DNA of 64,000 bases from Calditrichota bacterium. Lineage in GTDB: Bacteria > Calditrichota > Calditrichia > Calditrichales > J004. The notes under the pieces are model-generated. The model saw only the letters and a list, made by a program, of their open reading frames with translations. It was not told where the DNA came from and ran no database searches. The stretch is taken from positions 682,001 to 746,000 of the forward strand of contig JABFGF010000001.1 in assembly GCA_013112635.1 (NCBI GenBank). Direction: 5' to 3'. Below are positions 27,623 to 37,008 of the stretch, piece after piece. Within the stretch, counting starts at the first letter, position 1. Each line of letters starts with the position of its first letter. The position numbers and the translations under genes were made by a program.

Positions 27623-28807
27623 ATGAATAAACTATTAATAATTGGCATAGATGGCGGAGCAACAAAAGTAAATGCCTGGGAAACTGTTTTTGACGAAAAA
27701 AATAAATTTTTCTCTTTGGGGCAATTTCATTCTGAAAAAAAATATAGTGAAATACCCGGTTTTTTAGAAACGTTCAAACCGGTGGATGTAAAACTTCAGC
27801 TTGAACAACAGGGAGATAAGCCAATTCCGGTAACAAAAAATGAGATGCAGCAGGAAACTGTATATGTTGAGGCCTGTGCACATGTTATCGAGAAAATTGT
27901 TAATGAAAAAGGTATTAACCAAGTTCTGATCGGGCTTGGAATGCCAGGTTTAAAAACTGCCGATAAAAGAGGTATTGGTGTAGTTGCCAACGGCCCAAGA
28001 ATGATAAATTATTCAAACCTGCTTGAACAACGCCTTCAGTCTGTAAATATTGAACTTATTTCACCTATTGATCATCTGGGTAGTGATGCAGATTATTGTG
28101 GCATAGGAGAAAATTTCTCGGACATTGGTGCCCTGAAAGATTACGATAACGTCTATTACCTTGGTGGTGGAACCGGTGTTGCTGATGCATTAAAAATCGA
28201 TGCAGAGTTAATTCCATTGGACAATACAAAAGAATGGTTTGCCAAAACATGGGAATTTATGAGTGATGAAGGCAAATCGCTGGAACGATATTGTTCTGCT
28301 AATGGGATCCAAAGCATTTATGCAGAGCTGGCTGCCAAAGAAGTTTCCGAATTAAACAAGGCGGGTATTTTTCCACCACAGATTGCACAGCTTGCAAACG
28401 AAGGCGATAAGCATGCAAAACATACTTTTGATATTTTAGTTAATAAACTATCGCATTTGCTTTATTCCCGAATTACAACCCTTTTTGCAGGTTGGCAGAA
28501 TAATTTTAATTTTATGAATGCAAATAGACCTACTTTAAATACGAGCCACCCACACCTAGGCAAATATTTTGATAAAATTGTAGTCGGACAGCGTCTTGGT
28601 GACCTTTATAATTCTGAAGATACAGCAAGTTTGCTTAAATTACCTTTATTGGGAAAATTAAAAAATCTGATTTCAAAAAGCTCTGTTCTCGATACTGCAG
28701 CTAAGGATTATTACACCAATATTGAACAAGTTATTACTGTTTCTAAGCTACGGGATGCTCCTGCATTGGGTGCTGGAATTGATGCTTTTTTTAGTTGGCA
28801 GGATTAA
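27623..28807 (+). CDS. BadF/BcrA-type sugar kinase, possible MurNAc/GlcNAc kinase
   Basis: 394 aa of the sugar kinase/actin fold. Phosphate-1 is GIDGGATK (8-15) and phosphate-2 GGGTGVADA (181-189); the adenosine segment is near LRDAPALGAG at the C-terminus. The BadF group contains MurK, which phosphorylates N-acetylmuramic acid and N-acetylglucosamine in the cytoplasm. Its place between a NamZ-like enzyme and an AmpG-like importer makes an amino-sugar substrate likely. An insert of unknown role occupies about 290-365. Six bases separate it from each neighbour. Confidence 0.8.
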   Translation: MNKLLIIGIDGGATKVNAWETVFDEKNKFFSLGQFHSEKKYSEIPGFLETFKPVDVKLQLEQQGDKPIPVTKNEMQQETVYVEACAHVIEKIVNEKGINQVLIGLGMPGLKTADKRGIGVVANGPRMINYSNLLEQRLQSVNIELISPIDHLGSDADYCGIGENFSDIGALKDYDNVYYLGGGTGVADALKIDAELIPLDNTKEWFAKTWEFMSDEGKSLERYCSANGIQSIYAELAAKEVSELNKAGIFPPQIAQLANEGDKHAKHTFDILVNKLSHLLYSRITTLFAGWQNNFNFMNANRPTLNTSHPHLGKYFDKIVVGQRLGDLYNSEDTASLLKLPLLGKLKNLISKSSVLDTAAKDYYTNIEQVITVSKLRDAPALGAGIDAFFSWQD

Positions 28808-28813
28808 TCAAAC

Positions 28814-30154
28814 ATGCTTATACCAGATATAATTCCAGATCAAGAACCCCAGATTAATGTTGGAATAATTCTTCCTGAAGACAATATCACTGATCTTACC
28901 TTACATATTCCATCAAATGATTATCAAATATTCTTAAATAACCAGAGCTATAATCTTGCTAAAGAATCTGTTATTATACTTGAATTTATACAGGGAGAAA
29001 TCCATCTCGCATTTGATCAACAGAAAATTTCAACACAAGCCAAAATTGAAATTTCTCCAAAAAACAAGATATCTCCTTCGAACAAATCAGGAATAAAAGT
29101 CCGTTCGGTAATTGCAGGAAGAGGATTTCATTGGCAAAAGTTTATAGAAGTTTTTCTTCCCGACACAGTTATTGTAAATATAATTGAGGACTCACTTATT
29201 CTGATAAACCAGATGCCGCTTGAACATTACGTTATGTGTGTGGCGACATCCGAGATGGGGGCTGAATGCCCCGAAGCATTAATTGAAGCCCAAACCGTCG
29301 CAGCCCGTAGCTGGCTTTTGGCAAATGTTGAACAAAAACATCGTCACATGGAAATGGATATTTGCAATGATGATTGCTGCCAACGCTACCAGGGAACAAC
29401 ATTTTTAACCGAACAATCAAAAGCCGGTGCGTTAAATACCAGTGGGCAAGTTATAGTTTATGACAACAAGATTTGTGATGCGCGCTATTCAAAAAGTTGC
29501 GGTGGGATGATGGAATCCTTTGGATATATATGGCCAGGAAATGACGAAGATTATTTGCAAGCTATCCCGGACTCGAAAAACATGTTACCTGAATTAGAAA
29601 AGCCTTTGAGTGAAGAAAACAATTTTTCAAATTGGGTAAACTCAACACCCCATGCATTTTGCAGTTCAAATACGGTAGCCGAGAAAGACCTGAAAAAATA
29701 TCTCGGTTCTGTCGATGAGGAAGGCGAATATTTTAGATGGCAAAAGTCAGTTTCTCAAAAAGAGTTGAAGGAAACAATATATAATTTTGCTGGGATTTCT
29801 GTAAAGTCAATAAACAAGTTAGAAATTATCTCAAGAGGTATGTCAGGAAGAATAAACAAATTGAATATTCATTACCTTGATCACAATGACAAAGCCAATA
29901 CATTCAGGATCAATAGCGAATATGATGTCCGTCGTTATTTATCAACAAGTTTTCTCTACAGCTCTGCTATTACAATTTCTGAACAAAACATAAAGAATGG
30001 TATCCCTCAAGATTTTTTATTTAATGGTGCAGGTTGGGGCCATGGCGTTGGTCTTTGTCAGATCGGCGCACTTGGGATGTCACTAAATAATTACAAATCA
30101 GAAGAGATTTTATATCACTATTATCCTGGTAGCCTTCTAAAAAAAATATATTGA
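28814..30154 (+). CDS. SpoIID/LytB-domain peptidoglycan enzyme without signal peptide
   Basis: 446 aa. The SpoIID core has LEHYVMCVATSEMGAE with the catalytic-type Glu147, EAQTVAARSWLL, the Cys/His metal-binding-like stretch ICNDDCCQRYQG, and the C-terminal GAGWGHGVGLCQIGA and LYHYYPGS signatures. SpoIID is a lytic transglycosylase acting on stem-stripped glycan. Unlike SpoIID, this protein starts with a polar segment (MLIPDIIPDQEPQ) and has no signal peptide or membrane helix. It may therefore act in the cytoplasm on sugars brought in by the AmpG-like carrier. AGGA lies ahead of the ATG. Confidence 0.85.
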   Translation: MLIPDIIPDQEPQINVGIILPEDNITDLTLHIPSNDYQIFLNNQSYNLAKESVIILEFIQGEIHLAFDQQKISTQAKIEISPKNKISPSNKSGIKVRSVIAGRGFHWQKFIEVFLPDTVIVNIIEDSLILINQMPLEHYVMCVATSEMGAECPEALIEAQTVAARSWLLANVEQKHRHMEMDICNDDCCQRYQGTTFLTEQSKAGALNTSGQVIVYDNKICDARYSKSCGGMMESFGYIWPGNDEDYLQAIPDSKNMLPELEKPLSEENNFSNWVNSTPHAFCSSNTVAEKDLKKYLGSVDEEGEYFRWQKSVSQKELKETIYNFAGISVKSINKLEIISRGMSGRINKLNIHYLDHNDKANTFRINSEYDVRRYLSTSFLYSSAITISEQNIKNGIPQDFLFNGAGWGHGVGLCQIGALGMSLNNYKSEEILYHYYPGSLLKKIY

Positions 30155-30227
30155 CCAACATTTTACTTAAATGAGTAATTTTTAATAGCCAATAAAAGTA
30201 ATCAAACATTACAAATTTCGGAGTATC

Positions 30228-32102
30228 ATGAATAATAAAAAATTAAAAAATTGGTCATGGATCCCCTCCTTATATTATGCTGAAGGTATTCCTTATATTG
30301 TTGTAATGGCTGTGTCGGTTATTATGTATAAACGATTGGGTATTTCAAATACAGATATTGCCCTTTACACAAGCTGGCTATATTTACCATGGGTTATCAA
30401 ACCATTGTGGAGCCCCATTGTTGATATTTTGAAAACCAAGCGTTGGTGGATAATCACCATGCAATTGCTTATCGGATTTGGTTTTGCCGGTGTGGCGTTC
30501 ACTATCCCTGTTTCAAATTTTTTTCAGTACACATTAGCATTTTTATGGCTTCTGGCATTTAGTTCCGCCACCCATGATATTGCAGCCGATGGTTTTTACA
30601 TGCTCGGCCTTTCCCAACATGACCAGGCTTGGTTTGTTGGAATTAGAAGTACATTTTACCGCTTAGCTATGATAACCGGTCAGGGGCTGTTAATAATTTT
30701 TGCTGGTTATATTGAGGGAAATACTGGTTTAGGAGAAGCTTCAATTGAAGTTAAAGCAGCACCAGGATTTGAGTATACAAGTTTTGTACATCCGGATTCG
30801 ATTAACAAAACTGATATAATTACTGAACTAAACCAGAACGATGTAAGAGTTTTAATAAGCCCACAGCAATTAACAATAACCGCAGCTCCACGACAAAAAA
30901 ATGAAATAGACTCACTGATCTCATTCTCAAATACCTGGAATGAGGCAAATGGCCACTCATCTGCAATTGAAAAAACCTCACAAAAAGCTGAAAATAAATC
31001 ACCCTCGTGGTGGCAAAGTGCAATTGTATCAAATCTGGAATCATTTTTAAAAACATATTTTGCACCCGAAAAGAAAATTGTTTCAAAAGACATAGCCGGT
31101 AATATTGGTGCAGTTTATTTTTACTTATCCAAAAAGCCAGAGAGTAAAGAAGAAATCGTTTTAAATTTTGGCAGAGATTCCGGTGACAAAAGTCTTTCAC
31201 TTATATCCGGAAACAGACTCGTATTTAATCAGGACAATTGGAATATTCCCGCAATGGCGGTAATTCAACTTGATCCTAAACTAAAAGAAAAATCCTCAGC
31301 AGTTTTTAATGCTCAATCAGGTAATATCCCTTTAGCATGGTCAATAACATTTGGCTTGTTATCTGCTATGTTTATTTTATTTTTTATTTATCATAAAATT
31401 ATACTTCCAAAACCAAAAGAAGATGGTGGCTCAGCAGTTATAAATATAAAGAGTATTTTATCGGAATTTTTTAACACGTTTATTCTGTTTTTTAAAAAGG
31501 AAAAAATTGGGGCAATCCTCGGGTTCCTTCTACTATATCGTTTTGCAGAATCACAAATTGTTAAATTAGCCGCACCCTTTTTGCTGGATAACCAAGAGGC
31601 AGGCGGATTGGCTTTAACAACAGGTGAAGTAGGCCTTGTTTATGGAACAGTCGGATTGCTGTCTCTAACATTTGGCGGGCTTTTAGGTGGCTTTCTTGCA
31701 GCAAAACATGGCTTGAAGTTTTGGTTGCTTCCCATGGCCATTGCAATCAATTTACCAGACCTTGTTTATGTTTATCTCTCCTATTCACAAACAGATAGTT
31801 TTTTATTAATTAATCTTGCCGTAGCTATTGAGCAGTTCGGATATGGCTTTGGTTTTACTGCATATATGCTTTATATGATTTATGCATCAGAAGGTGAACA
31901 TAAAACTGCCCATTTTGCAATCACAACTGCTTTTATGGCTTTAGGTATGATGATTCCCGGAATGTTTAGCGGTTGGCTACAGGAGATTATTGGCTATCAG
32001 CACTTTTTTATATGGGTTATGATTGCAACAATACCAGCTATTTTAATAATTAAACTTGCGCCACTTGATGCTAATTTTGGGAAGAAAGAGAATAACGATT
32101 AA
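30228..32102 (+). CDS. AmpG-like MFS importer with a large extracytoplasmic insert
   Basis: 624 aa. The N-terminal helices carry the AmpG/PAT family signatures YYAEGIPY, LPWVIKPLWSP, THDIAADGFYML and GIRSTFYRLAMITGQG. AmpG imports GlcNAc-anhydro-MurNAc peptides for recycling. Here a soluble segment of about 200 residues (163-366) separates TM5 from TM6 and should face the periplasm. Typical AmpG proteins have only a short loop at this point. The helices resume at about residue 367. It is the last gene of the operon, followed by a strong terminator. Confidence 0.85.
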   Translation: MNNKKLKNWSWIPSLYYAEGIPYIVVMAVSVIMYKRLGISNTDIALYTSWLYLPWVIKPLWSPIVDILKTKRWWIITMQLLIGFGFAGVAFTIPVSNFFQYTLAFLWLLAFSSATHDIAADGFYMLGLSQHDQAWFVGIRSTFYRLAMITGQGLLIIFAGYIEGNTGLGEASIEVKAAPGFEYTSFVHPDSINKTDIITELNQNDVRVLISPQQLTITAAPRQKNEIDSLISFSNTWNEANGHSSAIEKTSQKAENKSPSWWQSAIVSNLESFLKTYFAPEKKIVSKDIAGNIGAVYFYLSKKPESKEEIVLNFGRDSGDKSLSLISGNRLVFNQDNWNIPAMAVIQLDPKLKEKSSAVFNAQSGNIPLAWSITFGLLSAMFILFFIYHKIILPKPKEDGGSAVINIKSILSEFFNTFILFFKKEKIGAILGFLLLYRFAESQIVKLAAPFLLDNQEAGGLALTTGEVGLVYGTVGLLSLTFGGLLGGFLAAKHGLKFWLLPMAIAINLPDLVYVYLSYSQTDSFLLINLAVAIEQFGYGFGFTAYMLYMIYASEGEHKTAHFAITTAFMALGMMIPGMFSGWLQEIIGYQHFFIWVMIATIPAILIIKLAPLDANFGKKENND

Positions 32103-32139
32103 AAAAATGTAGTGAAAAAAATAAAAAGTTTAGAAAAAT

Positions 32140-32172
32140 AAAAATGCCCGGTTAAGCTGGGCATTTTTTTTA
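32140..32172. terminator. Strong bidirectional intrinsic terminator
   Basis: AAAAATGCCC (32140-32149) pairs with GGGCATTTTT (32159-32168) around GGTTAAGCT, with a T-run on the plus strand and an A-run on the left that gives a T-run on the minus strand. It lies between two convergent operons and can stop both. Confidence 0.9.
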
Positions 32173-32210
32173 AATATATTATCGAAATCTATGTATTTAT
32201 AATTTGTATT

Positions 32211-33629
32211 TTATGGCGTTTTAACTCCGCTAATATTAGTTGACCTGCTTCCATTACCTTCTTCTGGCGAAGTGACCGTTATAGTTATGAAAACTTGCGG
32301 AGCTTTTAAACTATCTCCCGGCGCCCAAACAAAACCAAAGTCGGTTGTACCATTTCCAGAACTACGACTATCTAGCGTTTTAAATTGTGTATCACCAAAC
32401 AATTCCCCATCTGTAGCTTGAACAGAAATCACGCTGTTTTCAACAATTGGGTATTCATAAATATCTGAAACATTAAAAGAGAATGACTTTGCTTCATTTA
32501 GGTCATTATATTGAAAACTTGACGGGCTTACATCAATATTATCTGTAACAGAACTTAAAAGCAATTCGAACGAAGTACTAAGTGTTAAACCAGATATTGT
32601 ATCACCATACGTCCATGCAGTTATTTCTGTAAAAGAATCCGTTGCCGGATTAAGAGGCAATGGAGCTGCACTTAAAAAATTAACTGAGGCACGGCCGAGT
32701 TCATCCGTAACTGCTGCTCCCTCAACAATCCCATATTCGGTAGAAAAATAAACTATTGTTCCCGGTGCAACAGGATTGCTGTATTTATCACCTACAAAAG
32801 CAGTTACAACATCCAAAATTCCAAAATGAACCTGACCGGCAATATTTACTTTTTCGACAGCAACGCTAAAATGGTCATCATCTGGCAACCCGCCATAGAT
32901 GGCTATTCGTGATGGAATTGCATGGATTGTCTTGGTCGGTAAATCAACGTATGCTTCAATCTGGATTGGTCCGGCAATAGTGCCGCTATTTAAAACCGTA
33001 AAAGCAAAACCATTTTCAGTTGTCATTGAGCCAGGATCTAAATACTCTCCGCCATCAGGTCCCTGTAAAATATTAAACTTAACTTCAACGGCATGTTCCT
33101 GATCCACCAGATTCCCTTGTGCATCGGTTACTTTTACGCCTAATACAGCTGTTTCCTGCAGGCCGGATGAATAAACATAAATATGGCTCTCATGAGGTGA
33201 AATAAATTCAATATGTGCTGCTTCGCCGCTGGTTGTTGGGTCATCGCCACCACTATCTGATGTGTCAACCAGTGTTACTTTTTTCATTTCCAGCGAAGGA
33301 ACCTGAAGTGATTGGCCCCGCGCAACATAAATAAAAGTTGATGATTCAAAGTAACCAATTTTTGAAGCACGAATTGTTATTGCACTTGAATCAGCAGCTG
33401 GTTCTGCTTCAAAACTATAGTTTCCGTCTATATCAGAAAGGGTTTGTTTATATAGCCCTTGTGCGGTAATTAAAGCCCCTTCAACAGGCAGTGCATTATT
33501 TTCTGCATCATATTCAAAGACGATTCCCTCAAGAGAAACTAAGTCAACTGAATCAGTTGCAGAATCACATCCCAAAAAGAGAAGAACAATAAGTACAATC
33601 TTTGATAATTTTTTAACCATGCTTTTCAC
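32211..33629 (-). CDS. Lipoprotein with carboxypeptidase-regulatory-like and Big_1/Ig-like domains
   Basis: 472 aa. The signal ends in LFLGC (Cys21 from the GTG start). Residues about 30-115 resemble a CarboxypepD_reg domain (GALITAQGLYKQTLSDIDGNY). Two or three invasin-type Ig-like domains follow (AVLGVKVTDAQGNLVD; VVTAFVGDKYSNPVAPGT). The start may be the GTG at 33629, four bases after GGAGG, or the ATG at 33620. It is the last gene of the pilus operon, 14 bp after pilT. It may be a pilus-associated adhesin or a secretin-linked lipoprotein; a classical pilotin has a different fold. Confidence 0.75.
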   Translation of the reverse strand: MKSMVKKLSKIVLIVLLFLGCDSATDSVDLVSLEGIVFEYDAENNALPVEGALITAQGLYKQTLSDIDGNYSFEAEPAADSSAITIRASKIGYFESSTFIYVARGQSLQVPSLEMKKVTLVDTSDSGGDDPTTSGEAAHIEFISPHESHIYVYSSGLQETAVLGVKVTDAQGNLVDQEHAVEVKFNILQGPDGGEYLDPGSMTTENGFAFTVLNSGTIAGPIQIEAYVDLPTKTIHAIPSRIAIYGGLPDDDHFSVAVEKVNIAGQVHFGILDVVTAFVGDKYSNPVAPGTIVYFSTEYGIVEGAAVTDELGRASVNFLSAAPLPLNPATDSFTEITAWTYGDTISGLTLSTSFELLLSSVTDNIDVSPSSFQYNDLNEAKSFSFNVSDIYEYPIVENSVISVQATDGELFGDTQFKTLDSRSSGNGTTDFGFVWAPGDSLKAPQVFITITVTSPEEGNGSRSTNISGVKTP

Positions 33630-33643
33630 TTTTCCTCCACCTT

Positions 33644-34684
33644 CTAAACAAACTCAAAAAGTTCAAGTTGTGGTGATATTAAATTGTTTTGTTTTAAATC
33701 TGCCAGGCTACGTTCAAAACTTTGCATTCCATGCTCAACACCTGTTTGAATTGTAGAATCTATCTGATGCGTTTTTCCTTCACGAATTAGATTTTTAACG
33801 GCATCTGTGTTTACTAAAATTTCCATCAATGCAACCCTGTCATTCTCTAAAGCTTTTGGTATTAACCTCTGAGAAATAACTGCAACAAGAGTACTGGCCA
33901 ACAATTGTTTTACCTGTTGCTGGTTCTCTGCAGGAAAAACATTAACAATTCTGTCAATAGTTTCTGCCGCAGAATTTGTATGCAAAGTAGAAAATACAAG
34001 GTGCCCTGTTTCAGCTGCGCGCAACGCATTTTCAATTGTAACCGTATCACGCATTTCACCAACAAGTATTACATCAGGATCTTCGCGTAAAGCGCTACGC
34101 AAAGCAGCAGGAAAGTCTTCTGCATGAATGCCAATTTCACGCTGATGAATTAGACTTTTAGCAGGCTTATGAACATATTCAATTGGGTCTTCAATCGTTA
34201 TAATATGGTCTCGGTTATTGATATTAATATTGTTTATCATTGCAGCAAGCGATGTAGATTTACCAGAGCCTGTGGGGCCGGTTACAAGAATAAGCCCTTT
34301 CTTCTTTTCTAAAACTTTTTCAATAATTACTGGTAATCTCAATTGCTGAATTGTTTTAATTTCATTACTGACAATTCTGAACGCGCCACTAATACCTTTC
34401 ATATGTTGAAAGAAATTTATCCGGAATCGTGATAGTCCCTTTAAATCTACCGCAAAATCAATCTCGTTATGTTCTAAGAAATATTTCTTTTGCCGCTCAT
34501 TTAACATTGAATGAAAGAGCTCGGTTAATTCTGAGTTCTCAAGAGCCTCAACATCTACCTGTCGTAATTGTCCAATAATTCTAAGTACAGGGGGCATTCC
34601 ACTACTAAAATGGACATCTGATGCTCCATTCTTTATTGCCAGCTTCAATGTCTCTGTAAAAATTTCATTAATATTGGTGGCCAT
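33644..34684 (-). CDS. pilT: Type IV pilus retraction ATPase
   Basis: 346 aa, the normal PilT length. Walker A is GPTGSGKST (136-144), Walker B VILVGEMRD (205-213), and the His box STLHTN follows. The C-terminal AIRNLIRE-like signature appears as AVKNLIREGK (295-304), which separates PilT from assembly ATPases. It forms a hexamer that depolymerises the pilus, powering twitching, DNA uptake or surface sensing. Its presence shows that this is a retractable type IV pilus rather than a plain type II secretion system. Its ATG overlaps the secretin stop by one base. Confidence 0.93.
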   Translation of the reverse strand: MATNINEIFTETLKLAIKNGASDVHFSSGMPPVLRIIGQLRQVDVEALENSELTELFHSMLNERQKKYFLEHNEIDFAVDLKGLSRFRINFFQHMKGISGAFRIVSNEIKTIQQLRLPVIIEKVLEKKKGLILVTGPTGSGKSTSLAAMINNININNRDHIITIEDPIEYVHKPAKSLIHQREIGIHAEDFPAALRSALREDPDVILVGEMRDTVTIENALRAAETGHLVFSTLHTNSAAETIDRIVNVFPAENQQQVKQLLASTLVAVISQRLIPKALENDRVALMEILVNTDAVKNLIREGKTHQIDSTIQTGVEHGMQSFERSLADLKQNNLISPQLELFEFV

Positions 34685-35973
34685 TAGTTTTTTCCGGCAG
34701 CTTTGTATTCAACAACCTTTGGGGTTATAAAAATCATTAAATCTGATTTTTCCTTTTTTGTAACAGTGTTTTGAAATAAGTAACCTAAGATTGGTATATC
34801 ACCTAATAACCATATTTTTTCAACCACTTTACTTTTAGACTCTTTTATTAAACCGCCAATTACAAGGGTTTGACTATTTTCAACTGTAACAACAGTTTTA
34901 ACTTCTCGTTTTGAAGTTATTGGTTGCTGGGCATCAGCGCTCCCCGTATAACCAACTATTTCCTGAAGTATCGGATGGACATCCATAGTAATTTTATTAT
35001 CTGAACTTATTGTTGGGATAACTGTCACATTTATATCAACATCTTTTTCTTTATAAGTAATTATATCTCCCGCAATTCCCCGCGAAACTTGCGGCACTGG
35101 AACTGTTGTTCCTACCTTTATTACAGCTTTTTTATTGTTTAAGGTGGTTATACGTGGATTGGAGACTAATTTTGAACCATTATCTTTGGCCAATAAATCC
35201 AATGCAACAGAAAGCTGGTCCACTGACAATACACCCATTGTGACATCTTCCGGGCCTTCAGGAACTTTATACCAGGCTGATAAAAATCTTGGACTTGCTG
35301 ATTGAGTATTTCCTTTTGTTATTGGTGCATTTAGCTCTGCCCCATCTAAAGATGCAGAAACACGTTTAGGAAGGTTTAAACCATATTGCTCTTCTTCACT
35401 CAATAAGCTTTCAATAAGGCGTATTTCAATCTGGATTTGTTTAGGGGCAACATCTATCTCCTTAATTGCCTGTTCGATTTGTTTAATATTTTCCCATAAA
35501 TCACTCACTAAAAGTATCGAACCTCGCTGATCCACTTCTTCTTTTGCCGCTTCTGCTAACAGTGGGGTCATTTTCCCTTTCGAGGATAGCAAAGGTTGTA
35601 AATTGTTTTTAAGAAAAAATGCATTGGTATAATCCAGATTAAATACTCGGGTAACCTTTTCTCCATTTAATTCTTTGTCAAATGCTTTAACCAGCAATAC
35701 ATTGTTTTCTACAATATAGTGATAACCTAATGATTTTAATATTGTATTTAATGCATCTGCAAGACTTACATTAAACATCTGAATGCTTACCCTGCCCTGT
35801 ACATCACCACTGACAACCAGGTTTAAGGAATGTTGTCTTGCAAATAAATTTAATACCTCGCCAATGGAGGCCCCGCTAAAACGAGGAGATACTTTTTGTT
35901 CGAGTTTCGTAGCCAGATTGGTGGCAAAAATATTACCACAAAGAAACAACATGATTAAATAGCTGAATTTCAT
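34684..35973 (-). CDS. pilQ: Pilus secretin (PilQ/GspD family), short form
   Basis: 429 aa with a signal peptide of about 17 residues. An STN/N0-like domain (GEVLNLFARQHSLNLVVSG) is followed by one N1-type domain, and the secretin core begins near residue 170 (IQIEIRLIESL) and ends with VIGGLIKESK and DLMIFITPKVVEYK. It forms the outer-membrane ring through which the pilus passes. It lacks the AMIN domains and extra N domains of larger PilQ proteins, so it is compact. AAAGGA precedes the start. Confidence 0.9.
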   Translation of the reverse strand: MKFSYLIMLFLCGNIFATNLATKLEQKVSPRFSGASIGEVLNLFARQHSLNLVVSGDVQGRVSIQMFNVSLADALNTILKSLGYHYIVENNVLLVKAFDKELNGEKVTRVFNLDYTNAFFLKNNLQPLLSSKGKMTPLLAEAAKEEVDQRGSILLVSDLWENIKQIEQAIKEIDVAPKQIQIEIRLIESLLSEEEQYGLNLPKRVSASLDGAELNAPITKGNTQSASPRFLSAWYKVPEGPEDVTMGVLSVDQLSVALDLLAKDNGSKLVSNPRITTLNNKKAVIKVGTTVPVPQVSRGIAGDIITYKEKDVDINVTVIPTISSDNKITMDVHPILQEIVGYTGSADAQQPITSKREVKTVVTVENSQTLVIGGLIKESKSKVVEKIWLLGDIPILGYLFQNTVTKKEKSDLMIFITPKVVEYKAAGKN

Positions 35974-35986
35974 TTCAGTTTTCCTT

Positions 35987-36442
35987 TCACTGCAACTTTA
36001 AAGTTGTTGTCTGGCCATCTTTTGTCAAGGTTACTTCTTTGGCCTGAATTTTTTTAACTGTATATCCCTCAATTTGGTCACCAACGGCTAAAACTCTACT
36101 ATTAATCATTGCAACAGACATGCTTTCAGCCATACTTATTGCTTTCAAACTTAGAGAAATGGTTTTCTTTTTTTGTTTTACGACTCGTTTTTTAACTCTT
36201 AAGGATGGATCATAAAATGGATCACGGCCCCAATCTTTAAAAGAGGCGAGGAGTTTCTTGTTTTTATTTTTCTTCGTGTTGTTGTTAACATCTGTTTTTT
36301 TTATTGATGCATTTTCACTTTTGGGCTCTTTATAAAAATTCAAATACGAGTCCATATTTAAAATAAAATCACCGGCACCAATAAGTAAAATAACACCTAA
36401 CACTAAAAGTAAATTCTTCTCGCGCTTTTCAAGCTTTTTCAT
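35987..36442 (-). CDS. PilP/GspC-like pilus alignment protein
   Basis: 151 aa with one N-terminal membrane helix (about 10-26), a Lys/Asn-rich linker and a small C-terminal beta domain (AMINSRVLAVGDQIEGYTVKKI). This resembles the HR domain of GspC and the C-terminal domain of PilP, which link the inner-membrane platform to the secretin. Its position between a PilO-like protein and the secretin agrees. The start overlaps the pilO stop by four bases. The family match is by pattern and context, not a strong motif. Confidence 0.7.
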   Translation of the reverse strand: MKKLEKREKNLLLVLGVILLIGAGDFILNMDSYLNFYKEPKSENASIKKTDVNNNTKKNKNKKLLASFKDWGRDPFYDPSLRVKKRVVKQKKKTISLSLKAISMAESMSVAMINSRVLAVGDQIEGYTVKKIQAKEVTLTKDGQTTTLKLQ

Positions 36443-36999
36443 TTTTTATCCTGATCTTTTGCCCATGCATAAAAACGGCCTACAATCATTGCTTCCAGGT
36501 TGTTTGATTTGTTATTCAATTTTTCAATTTGAATTTCTTCAGGAATGATATAAAAATCGAAATCATTCCAGCTTTCAACAAACTTGCCAATATCAATAAA
36601 TTTTCCGGTTACTATAACAGAAAATGGCAATGACTTAACCGGCGATTTTGAAGTATCTGCAAAATAAAATTTAAAGACAGGAGTAAACTCCAGTAATTTA
36701 AGGTGATGCTGGTTTGTCCGTTCACGTATTTGAAGTGTAATATTGCTGAGATCGTTCTTTTCTATAAATTTCTTTTTAATTTCTGAAAGACGGTCATTTT
36801 CAATATCTATTCTTTCTCTTATATTCTCTAAATCCTTTTTTGCCCTACTGGCATTTTTAAATTTTTGTACTGTTTTATTTAGCTGTTTTTGCAAAAGCAA
36901 ACGCTCTTCTTCTGCAGGATTATAAATGGCAAAGTTAAAAGCTACAACAACTGTTGCAAGGCTAAGAACAAGCACTATAAATATATTTTTTGCTGACAT
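36439..36999 (-). CDS. pilO: PilO-like inner-membrane pilus protein
   Basis: 186 aa: one N-terminal membrane helix (about 5-26), a coiled coil (about 30-80) and a ferredoxin-like periplasmic domain (PFSVIVTGKFIDIGKFVE). This is the layout of PilO, which pairs with PilN. AAAGGG lies before the ATG. It follows the PilM-PilN fusion gene by 9 bp. Confidence 0.8.
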   Translation of the reverse strand: MSAKNIFIVLVLSLATVVVAFNFAIYNPAEEERLLLQKQLNKTVQKFKNASRAKKDLENIRERIDIENDRLSEIKKKFIEKNDLSNITLQIRERTNQHHLKLLEFTPVFKFYFADTSKSPVKSLPFSVIVTGKFIDIGKFVESWNDFDFYIIPEEIQIEKLNNKSNNLEAMIVGRFYAWAKDQDKK

Positions 37000-37008
37000 T
37001 TTTTCCCT

